Assembly: GCF_001640805.2 (NCBI RefSeq)
Contig: NC_066852.1
Span: forward strand, 7,362,194 to 7,426,193
Origin: Lates calcarifer
Lineage: Eukaryota > Chordata > Actinopteri > Centropomidae
DNA length: 64,000 nt
Direction of reading: 5' to 3'
Shown here: piece by piece, positions 49,191-63,025 of the stretch
Layout of the letters: the number at the start of each line of letters is the position of its first letter
Position numbering within the stretch: the first letter of the stretch is position 1
Made by a program: the position numbers and the translations under genes
Notes under the pieces: model-generated
Told to the model about the DNA's origin: nothing
Databases searched by the model: none
Seen by the model: only the letters and a program-made list of their open reading frames with translations

Positions 49191-49916
49191 GTACCCAAGC
49201 ATAACTAATGGCTTGTCAGGGCACTGATTTCCCCCATACATCAGCCAGAAGAGACAGCACTTCACAGCGGTGACACCCTGTCATGATGAAATCTGTGCCA
49301 CCTGTCACCTGTCAGATGCCCAGTGCACAGAGAAGTCACAGGTAGTTTGTGTGCTGAGTAAGTCTGAGAGTGCGTGAGAGGGAAGGATACACTGAGAGAA
49401 GGAAACAGTGGAGGAGAGGTGAGAGATAAGTGTCTGCTTAACAACGGGCCTAGGAGGCTGTGTGAGAGGAAGATGGAGAAGAGAAGCAGCAGAAGTAAGT
49501 GATTATCACTGCACTATTGCAATTACACAAAAGGTCCACAGTGTGGAACCAAGCAAGGGCGGCTTCCTTTTGCTTCAGAAAGCAGCACTTTAACAGGGAT
49601 AGATAAGAGTGAGAGTGAAGGAGATAAGTAGAAAATGCTGTATACCAAGAGTTACTTTGCACTTCAGGTCCACAGGTTTAGAAAGAGAATGTTGTTTGCA
49701 GCAAGAAAAAGACAAAGAAACAGAGGTAAAACAATTTATGTAAGAAAAACCAAGTGTGAGTAAGTAGGATGAACCAAATATGGACAGACAATGTGTCTGA
49801 GAAGTGCACAGTGCTTCCGCAGACACTTGACATTTCATGGGCAAACAAACTAATGAGATCAGTAACTGATAAAAGTGCATAGCTTGTCGGGGTCACCACA
49901 AGAGCCAGCTTGTTCA

Positions 49917-49936
49917 TTTTTATTATTATTATTATT
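49917..49936. repeat. (TTA)n microsatellite
   Basis: About six TTA units. Confidence 0.9.
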
Positions 49937-50719
49937 ACACTAGTGACTGGTGAAAATATGACATGGTAAACTGCCGTGTCAATATTGTCAACAAAACAAT
50001 GGTCAGGGGAGCAGAAAAGGTTGAAGGAAAAGGTTTTCTTCAAGAAAATGGTGGAGAGAAACATGACATGAACCTTCACTGTTTACAGCACTGACAGAGA
50101 CATGCTTGTGGACAAGAAAATTACACACACAGTGAATGACATCTTTACAAGCACAGATAAAAACAAGATACAGCTGACATATTGGTATTTACCAATACAA
50201 CCCAACACAAGTTATCTAATTTGAAGCAACCATGTCTTAGATATAAAGTCTGACTGATCCTTTTGAGTCATGGCTACATCTTTTACATGAGACTTACCAA
50301 CAGCTCAGCTAGCCAGCTGCCAAATGGCTCAAAGTCAACTACAAGCCACTGCAATGTAGCAATGAATGAAGCATAAAACCCTAAACAGACTAACACCTCA
50401 ATATCAAGACCAAAAAACAGCTATATTACTGGCTAACTTTAGCCATGCTAGTGGTGTGACTGTAGGAGTGGCAATGTTATACACCTGAGAGTCAATCAGT
50501 TTGTTAATCCAACACATTAGTCCAAACTTAAAAACAAGTAGATGAAAGATTTCCATGAAATCAGACATTCATGATTCACGACCCTCTAGTTTTGGTGATG
50601 ACCCGACTTTTTAACTAGATTACCCAGTACGTCCAGTACACATTTTTGTTTTTTGTTTTCTTAATCTTAATATCAGATGAATTACCATACTAAACACAAT
50701 TATGTCCCCCACAGGAAAA

Positions 50720-50905
50720 ATCACTTTGATGATCCTCTAATTATCACCACTGATTTTCATTTAGTGCCATCATCATAACAAATGTTAGTATGGTAAAATG
50801 TACTTAACATCAGCATATAAAGTCAATATGAGCATGTTACTGATGTTAGTATTAAGGTAGCAGTAGTACAGCCTCACAAAACTTGCAGACTCATACTCCT
50901 ATCAC
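50720..50905 (-). repeat. Teleost 'GCTAACATG' repeat, fourth copy, reverse-oriented
   Basis: Plus strand reads CACTTTGATGATCCTCTAAT, TTTAGTGCCATCATCA, CAAATGTTAGTATGGTAAAA, AACATCAGCATATAAAG, GAGCATGTTACTGATGTTAG and GTACAGCCTCACAAAACTTG, in the reverse order of the 4520-4848 family. It joins pieces that are normally further apart, so part of the middle is deleted. Confidence 0.7.
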
Positions 50906-50909
50906 CTTC

Positions 50910-51620
50910 TCGGACCTTTGATTTGTACTGCTGTATGTGTTATGTCTCTCCATGAGAGCAGTAGATCCCCACCCTGTTAAAACCCAAAGACACAGTGGCT
51001 AACCATGGTGAGGACAGACAAAACACAACACTGAACATTATTTGCATTGCCCACCTGCTAATTCAAAGAGAAAACTAGAAACTTGAGACTGAGTATTTCA
51101 ACACCGTCACTTCAATGACAGAACACAAAATTCATTTGTAAGTAAGCAGACTAGAGAATTTGCAATATCCAATAATGGTTTGGTACACAGCCAGGCGTTC
51201 GCTGCTGTGGTACTGTAGACAGATGAATGATGGAGCCTTTCAAGCAGCACACCCACACACTACTAGGCTGTCCTGTGAAGATCAAAGCGAGTGAAAGGAC
51301 TATGAAGGCAGAGAACACTGGAAAGGAGACAAATGTGATGAAGGACGTTCTTGGAACATAAAACACTTGAAAGCCAAGTCGCTCAAAGTATTTCATGGAG
51401 GAAAAAGGAAGACGAAACATTGTCCCTGCATGTCAGACATAACAGGATGCATACTGGTAGGTGGAAGCACACATACATACTCCCTGTCATCTCCGTCCTA
51501 GGCTAAGCTTTGCAGTTTTGCAGTGCCTGGCACACTGAGTACCCCCACTTGTGTGTGTGTGAGTGCACACAGCTGTACTGCACAGTAATGATGAGTGGAA
51601 CAATGGATCTCACAAAACAC

Positions 51621-51658
<38 letters not shown>

Positions 51659-53440
51659 TAAAACAGTTCTCTGTGAGTTCCTCCAAAGCACCACAGAGGC
51701 CTGGGAGCAATCCAAGGATACAGAGGAGAGACAGACAGACAGAGAAAACGTCCAATCCAACTGCTCAAATCACACTGAGAGGTGGTCAAGGACACATGAC
51801 CAGTTATACTGCAGGATAGTCATTGGACAAACGTGTCCTTGACTGCCCTGAAGGACTGCCGAGTCACCTGTGTCTCAGCAAGTAGATGAAGACAGTCAAG
51901 GCCTCAACAATGAACTTTTCTCACCAGTTCTGACTTAAATAAAATAGAATGTGGGAATTTGTGGCAATGAATGCAGCAGATCAAAAAACAACTTTTACTC
52001 ATATATAATATAACTCCAGTTGGCACTGACACAGTATTTGCACATCACTTTCTTCGCTGATTCTTTACAATCAATAAAAATGATTAATAATATTTTAGTG
52101 TGGGTGTCCTACCAGAACATGTGCTGACAAAATGAACTCTTTTGCTCACATTAATGGGTTACAAAAACATTTAGTTGGTTTTGTTTTGTTTCTACAATAA
52201 AAAGAATGTAATGTCCATTTTATAATGAAGATAAAACAACACAACATAACATGTGCAATTTAATATTACAACAAGCAATCTTTGAGCAGCTACTTTGTTA
52301 GAAATACATAAATAAGTAGTAAAGTAGTTGGTCAATAATACCTGTAACTTCAATGTGATTTCATGCCACACACAGTGTTAGAAGTTTTCCACACAATAGC
52401 AGTGCACAGTTGGTTACCTTGCAGTACCTTGTCTTGTTCCATTGTTCCCTAGCAAATATTCAAAATGATCTGCTGATGAAAAAAATTAATTACAATGACT
52501 TCTCCTGTTTCGTAGATACGTTTTTTATTACCAGTCATGATTAAAACTAATTGCAGTGACGAATATACAACATTTCCTGTAGTTGCTTCACAATAACAGA
52601 AACTGTGTCTTTAATCACCTAACAAAATGTTTGGTTTACATCAGCATTAACCTAGTACAGTTCTGATGCAGCTTTGGAAGAGTGAACAGTCGACAGTACG
52701 GCTGATATTAATAAAATTAGAGTGGATTACGTGCTGCATCATTTTCCTGTGAATCTCATTGTTCCTAGATTGAGGATCTGAATCTGATGTGGGAATGGTG
52801 GACTCCACAATTACTTCTAGAAAAATGGCTTTTGATTTTGATTTTAAGAATGATACATTTAATGTCATGATAACATCTCATTCTATGACTCAACATTTCT
52901 ACATCTGATTCATTTCACTGTAATACTTCTCACTGTAGTATGAATGTGAATAATTACTCCAATAATAAAGACTAACTGATGCATTTAACAAAGCACTTTG
53001 AACACTTTGATTAATTATGGAAAAATGCTATTTTACAGGTTACATTTGGATATGAGAAAGTAGGTCTCAACTCCTATTATCAGGTCTTTGTTACTACATT
53101 CATGTACAGATGCTCACCTGCCTCCCAGCTTCTCTGAGGGGTCCCTCTGGTCAAGCACAAGCCCTCTGCAGGGTCATTACCATTTCAACAGTTCTGGTTC
53201 AAGAGCTAAACCTGTCTAATTAGCCTGGGAGCTGTACTGGAGACAAGAGCACAATGTGCCGTGTGTTTTTTAACATTGCTTTAAAATTGCTCTTCTGCAG
53301 TACAAGCTTATCCAGTAATAATGTGGTGATAATATCCACACCACTAACACTCTTCACTCTTCACTTTGGTTTTCTTTAATGATTTTTCACTGGGCCTTTA
53401 TACACAAACACATTAAACCTATGGCAAATCCAGAGTATGC
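50910..53440. other. Intronic sequence, mostly featureless apart from one microsatellite
   Basis: Contains the CA run at 51616-51658; frames across that run (up to 110 codons) are low-complexity artefacts. Nothing else is supported. Confidence 0.45.
51616..51658. repeat. (CA)n microsatellite with two TA interruptions
   Basis: ACACACATACACATACACAC then pure CA for about 30 bp. Confidence 0.95.
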
Positions 53441-53447
53441 TATTCAT

Positions 53448-53548
53448 CTAGCCAGTGTGTGTTTGGACTATGAGAAAAAAACAAAGCACACAGAGGAAAT
53501 CAGAACAGAAACGGAGAACGTACAAACTCCACAAAGGAGGGAGGAGGA
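53448..53548 (+). repeat. Fragment of the ubiquitous fish repeat '...TTTGGACTGTGGGAGGAAACC...CATGCAAACTCCACA'
   Basis: GTGTGTTTGGACTATGAGAA, CACACAGAGGAAATCAGAAC, then ACGGAGAACGTACAAACTCC and ACA align in order with a repeat found in very many fish loci. Strongly diverged. The short frames at 53379-53664 come from it and are not genes. Confidence 0.65.
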
Positions 53549-53779
53549 TGCTGTTCACAGCCACTGACAGTAAACATGGTCCTTCTGTGGCGAGCACAGC
53601 TCAGAATATATTTGTCAGAGAAAACTCCAAAGAGCTGCTGATTATGCTGCAGATCATCACTTGAAGTGATTAAAACAACAACAACCAAGACTGAAATTAC
53701 AAAAGGTTTGCAGTGGTGCTTTTATGTTCCAATTTTCACCAATGTTTACATTACTGATTTTTAACTGTTTTCTACTCAC

Positions 53780-53804
<25 letters not shown>
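53780..53804. repeat. Poly-T run of about 25
   Basis: Pure T tract ending at ACAAATAAGC. Confidence 0.95.
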
Positions 53805-53811
<7 letters not shown>

Positions 53812-54929
53812 AGCAAAAATAATAAGCTTTAATTATTCAGTGAGACAGCAAGCCAGTTACCAGAAACTGAAGGCTGTTCAGTCTTTCAACGTCTCTTGTT
53901 CTTTTTGAGGAGCTAATGTTGATACAAAGTATCGATGCATTTGAATAATACTCCACTGCCACAAGCGTATTTCCTGCACAAAGAGAAAATGGCCTTATAA
54001 GCTGGCAGAGAGTGGGAATTTAACAAGTATATGGATTGGGGAGCAGGAACGCTAAGCTTGGCTGACAGACAGATTGAAAACAGAGGGAGAAATCAATCAG
54101 TGAATGTGCAGGCTCAACAATGCATCACTGATTTTACTAAGGGCAGACAAGAGGAAAAAATGAACCAGAGAGCAAAAAGAGGCCGATAGAGAAGATGGAG
54201 AGGGGAGAGATGTAGCTAGCAGCCATTTCCATCTGTAATAATTTCCCCTCTGCCCTGTGATGGACTCATCGATGTCTTAAGGGTGGATTAACTGGAGAAT
54301 CCCCCATCAGCTGAACCCATTCAAACACTATGGCAGCCACTGAAAGCACTCACATAGGGGAGTGGGAGGGAACGGCGACACAGACCATGTCTCTGCTTTC
54401 AGCTGGATCGAGCTCATTACCTGTGTTTGTCTTGGAACGGAGTGCAATTTACATCCAGCCAGGCCTGTAAAATCACTTGAACCTGAACAGTGGAGGGTTC
54501 ACCCGCCAGAGCCGAGAGAAACAAACACAAAGGAGGTCATTTTAATGGGAAGGATTCACATCGGCAGCGGCTCTCAGAGGGATAAAGCAGCAGAACAAAC
54601 GTACACTTTGAGCAGCCTGGTATTTCTTTTTAGTCTCCATGTAGTCTGCGGGTCTTGACCTTAGCAGCGGGATGATGATACTTAGTATGCTGATGGGCTC
54701 TCAAGCATATGTGCAAATGCATACACAAAGAAACATCACACTACTGCAAGAATATGCACAGCCATCATGATATATAGAAGTACATGATACAGAGAAACAT
54801 ACAAACAGACAAACTGAACTTAATTTGAGAAGCCTAACATCACACAATAACTTCCCAGCTAAATCTCAAGGTGATTTTATCATTTGCTTTCCTAAATAAA
54901 GTGACTATAGTGGCCAGTTTTCATTTTGA

Positions 54930-55135
54930 AACATTGATTAATTGATTAATCAATTAATGGAACACCAGAAAATTAATCTGCAGAAAAATATTTGCCAACA
55001 ACTTTGATAACTGAGTGACTGTTTAAGTAAGTTATCAAGCCAAAATTTTCCAAAATTCACTGACTGCAGCCTCTCCAAAGTGAGGATTTTCTGTTTTTTT
55101 AAATCTGTTTTATACAAGAGCCAAGTGAATAACAA
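54930..55135 (+). repeat. Teleost 'GATTAATCAATTAAT...AAATGTGAGGATTTTCTG' interspersed repeat
   Basis: Begins ACATTGATTAATTGATTAAT, then GAAAATTAATCTGCAGAA, CAACAACTTTGATAACTGAG, AAGTTATCAAGCCAAAATTT, CAGCCTCTCCAAAGTGAGGA and TTTTCTGTTTTTTTAAA. The order matches the left half of the same family as at 18058-18193 and 32800-32928. The 22-bp palindrome at its start (54937-54958) is part of the family's end. Confidence 0.75.
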
Positions 55136-55439
55136 GTAATTTGATGGCATAACATTCAGAATTGGGAAATTATAATATTTTTCATGGTGAATAAATTGCT
55201 AGTTGTACCCTAGTTCACTTACATTTCTGATGTTCCCACATGTGCCCCTGAAATATAGAACTCCCTGGGCATCAGTGGACATAGTTTCTGTCAATACTAA
55301 TCATATAAATGGTATCTTGGTACAATACATTAAATGTCTGGATTTGGATGTTCTAGCTTTACACAGTTGCATGTTGTGTTCAAAAATATATTGGACTGTC
55401 CAAGGCCACAAGATTGCCAGATGTGAATTCTCTAATTAA

Positions 55440-55570
55440 GCGATATTGCCCTTTTAATTCAACTAATCACTTCTGCTGCAGCAATCCCTTCTCATTATCT
55501 GAGCTCAGTCCCTGATGAAGACAAATGGAAGGCCCTCCTGCAAATCTAGAAAGTCAGGTCCCATCAGCCT
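55440..55570. promoter_or_regulatory. Candidate conserved noncoding block
   Basis: Low-copy sequence with CCCTTTTAATTCAACTAATC, a CTGCTGCAGCA palindrome-like word and CATTATCTGAGCTC. No frame. Weak, composition-based inference. Confidence 0.2.
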
Positions 55571-55574
55571 GCAG

Positions 55575-58500
55575 CAGAGAGCTGTCTGCCAAGGTAAACA
55601 CACTCACCACCACAGAACAATGTCTGCCAGCCAGTAGAGCTGAACTAGCTTGCTACATTTGAGAAAACACACAAACACAAGAAACACTGACAAAGCATGG
55701 GCAAGGATGTTGGTTTATCTAATAGGAGGCATTATTCATAGAAAGCTTGTTTAGAAATGTTAACACAATGTAGCTATAAGTAAAAAGGTGTCAGTTACAC
55801 GATTATGTACATCAAACATTCTACATCATCACCATACATTTACACCTCAGGCTGAACCTCAATTTCTCATTCAATTTCGTTTGAAAGGCAGAGTTACTAT
55901 CAAAGAAACACAAGCAAGCAGCAGAATCAGACTGTCAGCTGTGACAACTCTTCTGTTGACAAGCTGCGCAGGAACAAATTCTTGCTAACAAGTTGATCAC
56001 AGTTTACAGTATAAACACATGGTGAGGCTTTCATGATGTGCAGATGTTAATACTTCCCACAAAACATTAGAAAACTTTCAAACTAACTTTGAAAAGAGTT
56101 TTTAATTAATATCAGATGCAGTGATGGACAAAATGATGCAGTGATGGATGACTACAGATACCACAGTAGTTTTCATGCTGGCACTTTATTTATTAAGTTG
56201 TTCAACATAGCTGAAGGCTGATGTATCAACTATGATTATTTTTCAGTGTCAAAAGATCAAAAGGTCAAAACTTCTTAGAAAATGCTGAAATTACCTCTGG
56301 ATATACTCAACATTTCACAGCCTTATTTGGTAGTGGCTCCAGACACAGTGACTGAATCTACATTAATTGTGCATTCTGTCTGTCTGTGGTATATCTAGGT
56401 GGATGCAATGTACTGTATTGGAGCATAAGTTGAAATATATGAGATTAGAGAGTATGTATGTTACTCAACTGTATGCAGAGCTGATCAAAATGATACCACC
56501 AAAACACAGCATTACAGCACTGCAGCACAATACAATATAGCCATTCAAGTATCAGCTGTGAAAAAATGGGGAAATAAAATGAGTTAACAAAAATATAGTG
56601 CCTTTGTCTCTTCCACCCCCTCCCACTAACCCACTATCATTATCACCCCATATTTTCTATGACTTATCTTTGTCTGTCTTTATCATTGTTATCTGAGTGG
56701 ATCTCAAACACTGTTCTCCCCCCACAATAAAGCTGTCAGCTGAGCAACTGGCAGCTTGATTGATTCTCGCTCTGCAAAAGTTGTCATGTAGTGATCCCTC
56801 CCACATCGTTGGAGTCATTCCAGCAGTGCGTACGCCCAAAATTTCATATCTGATACAGAGAGGCTTTCATTTGACTTTAACATTTTAACACACAGTGTAT
56901 GGACTCTGAGTGCTATTTAAAGACACAAATACAAACATGTTAGCTTAAATGCACTTAAATAATGTGATGAAATTTGATCTCAGGTCAGTCAGTATAACCT
57001 CATGTTATGATAAAGAGCTATTTGCTTTGCTTACAAAGTGCCATGGTGTACTATTACATTACATTACTTACACAATAGGACGCCTCTATCACCTCTCATC
57101 ACTGCACTTTGTGGGCCTTTATCTTGTATCCTTATATGAAACAGCAGTGTATACTGGTCAGCCATAAATAGCACCAATGCATCATCAACTGAATGTGTTG
57201 TATAGCCTATGTGCATTGTTACAGCATCTGGAGGCCCAGTGGTATAAAGTGCATTATTTATGCTTTCCTGGTCTTTGTGGCTCTGCGTATCCAAGATGAA
57301 TGAAGAGGAAGATGAAACACTCTGTTGTGACTGCCAGGGGTGAAGGGCTCAGAAATGAAAAATCTACCAAGGCTGCCCCGTTTTCCCTCACAAGCACAGA
57401 CACACACACATAGAAACACGCACGTGCGCAAATGCAGGCAAGCTCCCCCCCTTCATGTTTCTTCCATCCCTTGCCATCTCTGAGCCTATTTGAAGGTGAC
57501 ATGTAGGAGGAGATGGATGTGTGGTTTGCAGCCATTAAAATGTCCCCATGAGGCGAAAGAGCTGTTTGTGTCTTTAGAAGAGTTACAGAGCCCGGGGTGA
57601 GACAGAAACAGGAGACTCACGCCGCTGAGCTGTTTTCATCATAACAGGATGACCCTTTGTCACCGCTGAGAGGGAACACAGCTGCCATATGAGATACATT
57701 CAGCACATGAAGGAAAAGGAACGGTACGGCAGCTTGATGGCTACTTCAGCTGGCAGGCTCTCATCCAAAAAAAGTCATTAAGAGCACATAGGCTGAGTCA
57801 GTCTGAGAAATGAATTTGGTTTTCTAGCATTTGCTGTGGACTACAAGATCAAGTTTTATTAAATACTGTCCCTAACATTTATCAGGACAGGAATTGGGAA
57901 ATAGCAGAACCAAGCTTTAACTTTAATTCAGGTCATTTCAACATAACTGATGAGGTTAAGAATGCTGATCTAATAGACAGAGCTCTCTATGTAGCAAATT
58001 TTCAGTCTATGTTACTTTATCTGTTACCTCAGTGGGACCATTCTTATGTAAGTTGACATTACACTCTAACGCTAACACTTAATTTCTTTACTACACACAG
58101 AGGCACTCATACATATTCAAGACACTCTTTTTTTGTCTTGAATAGCCTATAATTACATTTCAGTTGGCCAGTTTATAAGATCACAGAATAATGGAAATTT
58201 TTACCATAACTTGATAACCTGAGCTCAGACAAACCATCGCACTGACCAAATACTTAACATAACGTGCAGTTTGTGCTGTAGTGTTACTGTTAAGTTCAGG
58301 TAAAGAACTGGCTCTGCAGTAAAATTAGCACCTGTGAGTGACATACTGTGAGATGATTAATGGGAGAGGAGTTCTGCAACAGTAATCTGTTGTCATTTAG
58401 ACCTCACTCTAACCTTCTAGCTTTTGGTGCAATATTAAATAATATGAATGGTTATTGGAATGAAACCATGTGAGAAGCTTAGATGCACAATCACAGGTTT

Positions 58501-59290
58501 AATCTTTAACAAGCTGTTTATTTAATTAATAATCTTATCATATGTTTTTTTAATATCATATCTGAAAAGTATTCTGTGACTGTAGCTGTCAAATAAATGT
58601 AGTGTAGGAGAAATTACAGTAGTAAAATAGAAATATAATGTTTCTTTTTCACACTAGATAACATCATTTAAAGAGGGTTAAAAAAAGATGCCCTCATCTA
58701 TGGGTTGGGTGTGGCATAAAACATCCAATTCCACTCACTCAAGTAGATGGTTAAAAACAAAAGAGCCATTAATAAATGAAAGCAGATGCTTACTCTCCTC
58801 CTTATCTTTTCTATTGAAGGCAGAGATAAGAAGAGCAATTAAACAATTGTACCGTGTACATTCGGCAAGATTTCTAGCCATCTGCAGAGTAGAGTTCAGT
58901 AAACAGCTTCCATCTCTGGTCGCAGCACTGTGGGACAGCATCTGAGACCTTCACAGTGGTTCTTCTAAAAAACAGCTGATGTCAAATGTATGCTGCCACA
59001 GTGTAAATGCAGTCATCTTTACAACTTTGGAGGCTAAAATGAGCAATGGCAAGAGAGTTAGGATGGCCCCATGAAGCGCTCTGCTCTTTGCAGACATAAT
59101 TAAACTAACCACCACTGGACGACCGCACAGAGACAGATGCATACATCTTCATAGCTGTGCAGTATGCCAAGAAAACACAGCGGCAATGTAACGAGGCAAA
59201 CCAAATGCTTATCATAAAAAGCAATCATTGCTCAGGGATTATGAGCTTTTAATGATCACACTGCCGTCAATTAATGCAATATAATCTTAG
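55575..59290. other. Intronic sequence without recognised genes or elements
   Basis: Mixed sequence. A CpG-richer low-copy stretch at about 57490-57780 may be regulatory. Frames at 57254-57535 and 58688-58945 have no domain and no coding character. Confidence 0.45.
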
Positions 59291-59300
59291 TGGCTTGTTT

Positions 59301-59332
59301 GCACTGCCAGCACTACCTGATGCTGGCAGTGC
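59301..59332. repeat. Perfect 12-bp inverted repeat (hairpin) with an 8-nt loop
   Basis: GCACTGCCAGCA is followed by CTACCTGA and then the exact reverse complement TGCTGGCAGTGC. The word GCACTACCTGA also occurs directly repeated at 59310-59320 and 59331-59341. Too short a stem for a typical microRNA precursor. Confidence 0.9.
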
Positions 59333-59344
59333 ACTACCTGAATG

Positions 59345-59405
59345 AAACAGTAAGAGAGGCAGAGAGGGGGGAGAGAGAGGGAGAAAAGTAGAAAAAGAGA
59401 GGAAG
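59345..59405. repeat. GA-rich low-complexity stretch
   Basis: Irregular GAGAG/GGGGGGAGAGAG/GAAAAAGAGAG purine tract on the plus strand. Confidence 0.85.
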
Positions 59406-60454
59406 ACAGCTTAGTACTGGTGGCAAGGCAACACTGTCCTTGAGATCATGTGAACTGAATGCAGAGGAAGGACAGTGTGGTAAACTGCTGGCTGGTTGGC
59501 ACTAACACTGCCCCTCTGGCTGAGCACAGCAGCCGCAAACGGAGAAGTGAAAGCCTTTCTGCATCTGAATGTGCCTGGAACAGACAAGTTTTTCCAAAAT
59601 GACTGTAGAGTGTCTGTGAGTGTGTCTATGTGTTGCCATATGTGCATGGCAACTGAATTTGAATTAAATTAAAAGCCAATTTTTTTTCCCAACTACAGCA
59701 AAACTGTTTTATTCTGACATAAATATTCCAATTTATTTAAAACACCTGTTACGAGTGATGAAAAATTCAAGCAAGTTGCCTTGACAAATGCATAATCATA
59801 ACATATGTAATTACAAGTGTCAAAATTAAGTAAATGACCTCTTAATCCAGCCGTAAATCATTTATAGTCACACTGCAATTATAGATGCGTTTACGCTTCA
59901 GGCTGCTGTGATTATACAAGACAGTTTCATGTCTGCAGCACTGACTTGAATCGCTGTGTACCATTTCTGGTAGGAACACAGCTTGGAGAAGCAAGAGATA
60001 ATTAGTGTTAAGAGGCAGTGTAACATTAGACCTGCCACTGCTGCTGGATGTTAACTCTGATAAGTTCACTCATCTTGATCCAACATAAATATATCAATGT
60101 AGTTTAGAGGGCATATAAGGAATATATGATATAAGAAAGGGCATTTAACCAGTCACTTCATGAATATGTCTATATAATATATAATATGTTCCTACTGACA
60201 AGTTAAAATACACAATGGGTTAATCTCATTTGCATTTCACTTTGGACAACAGCCAACTGAATACATGTAAATGTTATTAAGAATAACAATCATGGTGCAT
60301 CACTTACTCATAAATACTCAAACAATATAAAACAGCAGTAATAATAACAGCTTATTTATGTGATAAACTGCAGGTTTATATCACTAGTATATATCATCAG
60401 GCTCAATTATCCCACAATGGCTGGAAATATGTTTAGGAAAGAGCCCTCTCTGTT

Positions 60455-60780
60455 TTAAAGTGGGACTATGTAACTTTTGCATGGAGAATTTACACATTCT
60501 TAATTGTACAACACCCATGCCCAGTTCAATACTTTCAGGGATTTTCAGGCTACATTCTTACTTGGATACATCAACAGTGACATGTTGCTATGAAAATGAT
60601 GTTACTGTGTCTAAGTACTAATATTAGAGGTGTTCTCTTCTTGAACTGTTGTTGGTTGTCACAGATGAACATCTCAATGATGAACAAGGGTAAAACAAGA
60701 AATAAATACAGAGCATCTGACTAGGAGATGCATTTTTTATTTTTTATCCCTGCTTTGGTCTCGTTCTCACTATCAGTCGC
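60455..60780. repeat. Probable teleost repeat starting 'AGTGGGACTATGTAACTTTT'
   Basis: The start AAAGTGGGACTATGTAACTT is a terminal motif I associate with a dispersed fish repeat. Where the copy ends is unclear; a TATCAGTCGCCTAAGG word near 60772-60787 may be close to its other side. The body is diverged. Confidence 0.45.
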
Positions 60781-60789
60781 CTAAGGACA

Positions 60790-63000
60790 GAAACATAAAA
60801 GGATTTTGAGAACTATAGAGCCGTTCAATATGTCATTAGTCAGTAATTGCCACCAATGGCTTGCCAGTGGCTTTTGTTCAGTACAAGTTCCATAGGCTTG
60901 CTCCTAAAAAAGAGCATACAATTGAATTTCTAACCACTACAGATGGTTGGAAATTACAATAGAGCAAACACAAATGTTAGCATTTTCTTATTTGTATTTC
61001 TATCAGACACACCAAAGTCATTAATCACATTCTCAAGTAGGAAGCTAGTGGCCATTAGTGTTTGAGTGAATCTGTCTGCCTCCTAGATGAATTAGGTGAC
61101 AGATAAAGCAGGAGATATATCAGTATAAAGCATTGTGTTAACAGAACTACAGCTTCACACTGAGGTTACATAACAGTAGAGATCAAATCCAATCAATTAG
61201 CCTATATACTTATGGTAGTGTGTGCATATTGGCTCTGCAAAGGCCCTGTCTGTGTTCAACCCATGGGTGAACTTATTATTGTGACTGGGACTGTGCTGGA
61301 TTCCCACAGTTTATGGAATAAAAATTACAGTCCTTACGGGAATTGCTCTGTCTCCAACTGTGTAATTCACGCCACAAGTGAGATGGCGTGTGTGTCCCCC
61401 CGGAGGGCAGGAGTCCACATTTCGACAGGAAAGCACTTGAGGACAGCAGTGCTGGGAATGTCTCCCTTTCAAACAGACATAAAGCTTAGTGTGCACAGCC
61501 TTTGGTCCCTGGGAATTATGTTCACTTCTTCATCTTAGACAATCAGACTCTCATAGAATTTAAGTTTAGAAACAGTATTAACACACAACATTCACTGAAG
61601 ATACTTTCAGTATGCAAAATTGCTTTAGTATACTAGAAACAAAAGTAGAGATTGGTTCTGACAGTTCAGGGTGGTTAGCATTTTATTATGCATATTTTTC
61701 TATCAATCACTAATTAGACAGATAAAGATGTAAACAGGCAGACAATTTGATGGCTCACTAGATAGATACGACTATTCTATCTCAGTAATAGCCAGGGTAA
61801 ATTCCTAACAAGTTCTTAAAAAGCTCAAAGATTATATTAGAAATTGGAGGACACTGTCAGCAATGTTCCCGGTCCACATTATCAGCAATAAAAATGAACA
61901 TCCCACCCTCCATAAACTTTATGAACTCAATGCTTCTTCTAGTTTATCTGGTCTTAGCCTATTGGTCTAAGCTTTGCTCCGCCATATACTTTATGAGAGT
62001 CTACCTTAAATCAGCCTCCAGCTGAATTACAGTAGGCAGAGCCACTTATTTAACCCTCAATAATAACAGCTGACAGACCTGTTTACTTACAGGGATAAAA
62101 ATTAAATAATAATAACAATAATAATTTGATGATAAGGGAAACTTTTTATCAGTAAAATATGGTAAAGACATCTCAAAGTAATTTTTTTACTTTAGGCTTG
62201 GGTAAAGCCTGTAAATCTGACAAGGTTCTATGGTGATCAGATCTAAAAGAACACCAAAAAACTAATACAAAAATCTAAATCCTATATTTATGACCAACTT
62301 CCTTCACAGAAAATAACCCCAACTGTATGTAATGGAAGCATGAAAAGGATGAACCATGAGATAATACATCTGGAGCAAACAGTCATATGAAGTTCTCTAA
62401 CTTCATAAATCTTACTTGACTCCTGTGCAAAGACATCAGATGGTAAGTCTCAAAGAGACATACAGAATGGAATATTTTGATGATTTCTTTTAGTCTTATA
62501 ACATGTAGGACTCCTGTAAAAAGCTGACTGTACCAGCACCCCATGGAAAAACCACCACAGCAGTTGTATACTGTAACTGTTTCATTTTATTTTACTTCAT
62601 TACTAATGAGAAAGGTAAAACATGCCAGTGTAGAGCAGTTAGGCTGCCTCTTTTCCAGCCACTTGTGCTCATGTTTTACTGACAGTGATGTGTTGTTTGC
62701 TGTGCAGTGGCTTTTTTCCAGCAAAACCCCAGATTATGTAAATCATGTAAAGCCATTGCTGCCAAGTCCCTCTAAATTGGGTGACTCTTATTAGTTTTGT
62801 CAGGGCATCATTTATCGTCTCACAAATGAGTGAAAATTTCCATTTAGGGTAAACAACAAGAGAAACAAATGAGATCATCGATGCGTGTTCCAGCAAGACT
62901 TATGCTGCTACAACTCAGCAGGACTCCACAAAGACCTAAGTGTCCCAACTGACAACTGACCTCAACCTGGACCACATGAAAGCACTGCAATGACTACTCT
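60790..63000. other. Intronic sequence without recognised genes or elements
   Basis: AT-rich, with a small AAT-rich patch at about 62103-62126. The 108-codon plus-strand frame at 61212-61538 has a minus-strand shadow, no domain and no splice borders. Confidence 0.45.
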
Positions 63001-63003
63001 TAG

Positions 63004-63025
63004 ATATATATATATATATATATAT
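63004..63025. repeat. (TA)11 microsatellite
   Basis: Alternating TA run flanked by TTAGA and CCCATT. Confidence 0.95.

Noticed and set aside
61212..61538. 108-codon plus-strand frame
   Set aside because: Shadowed on the minus strand, no domain, no splice borders.
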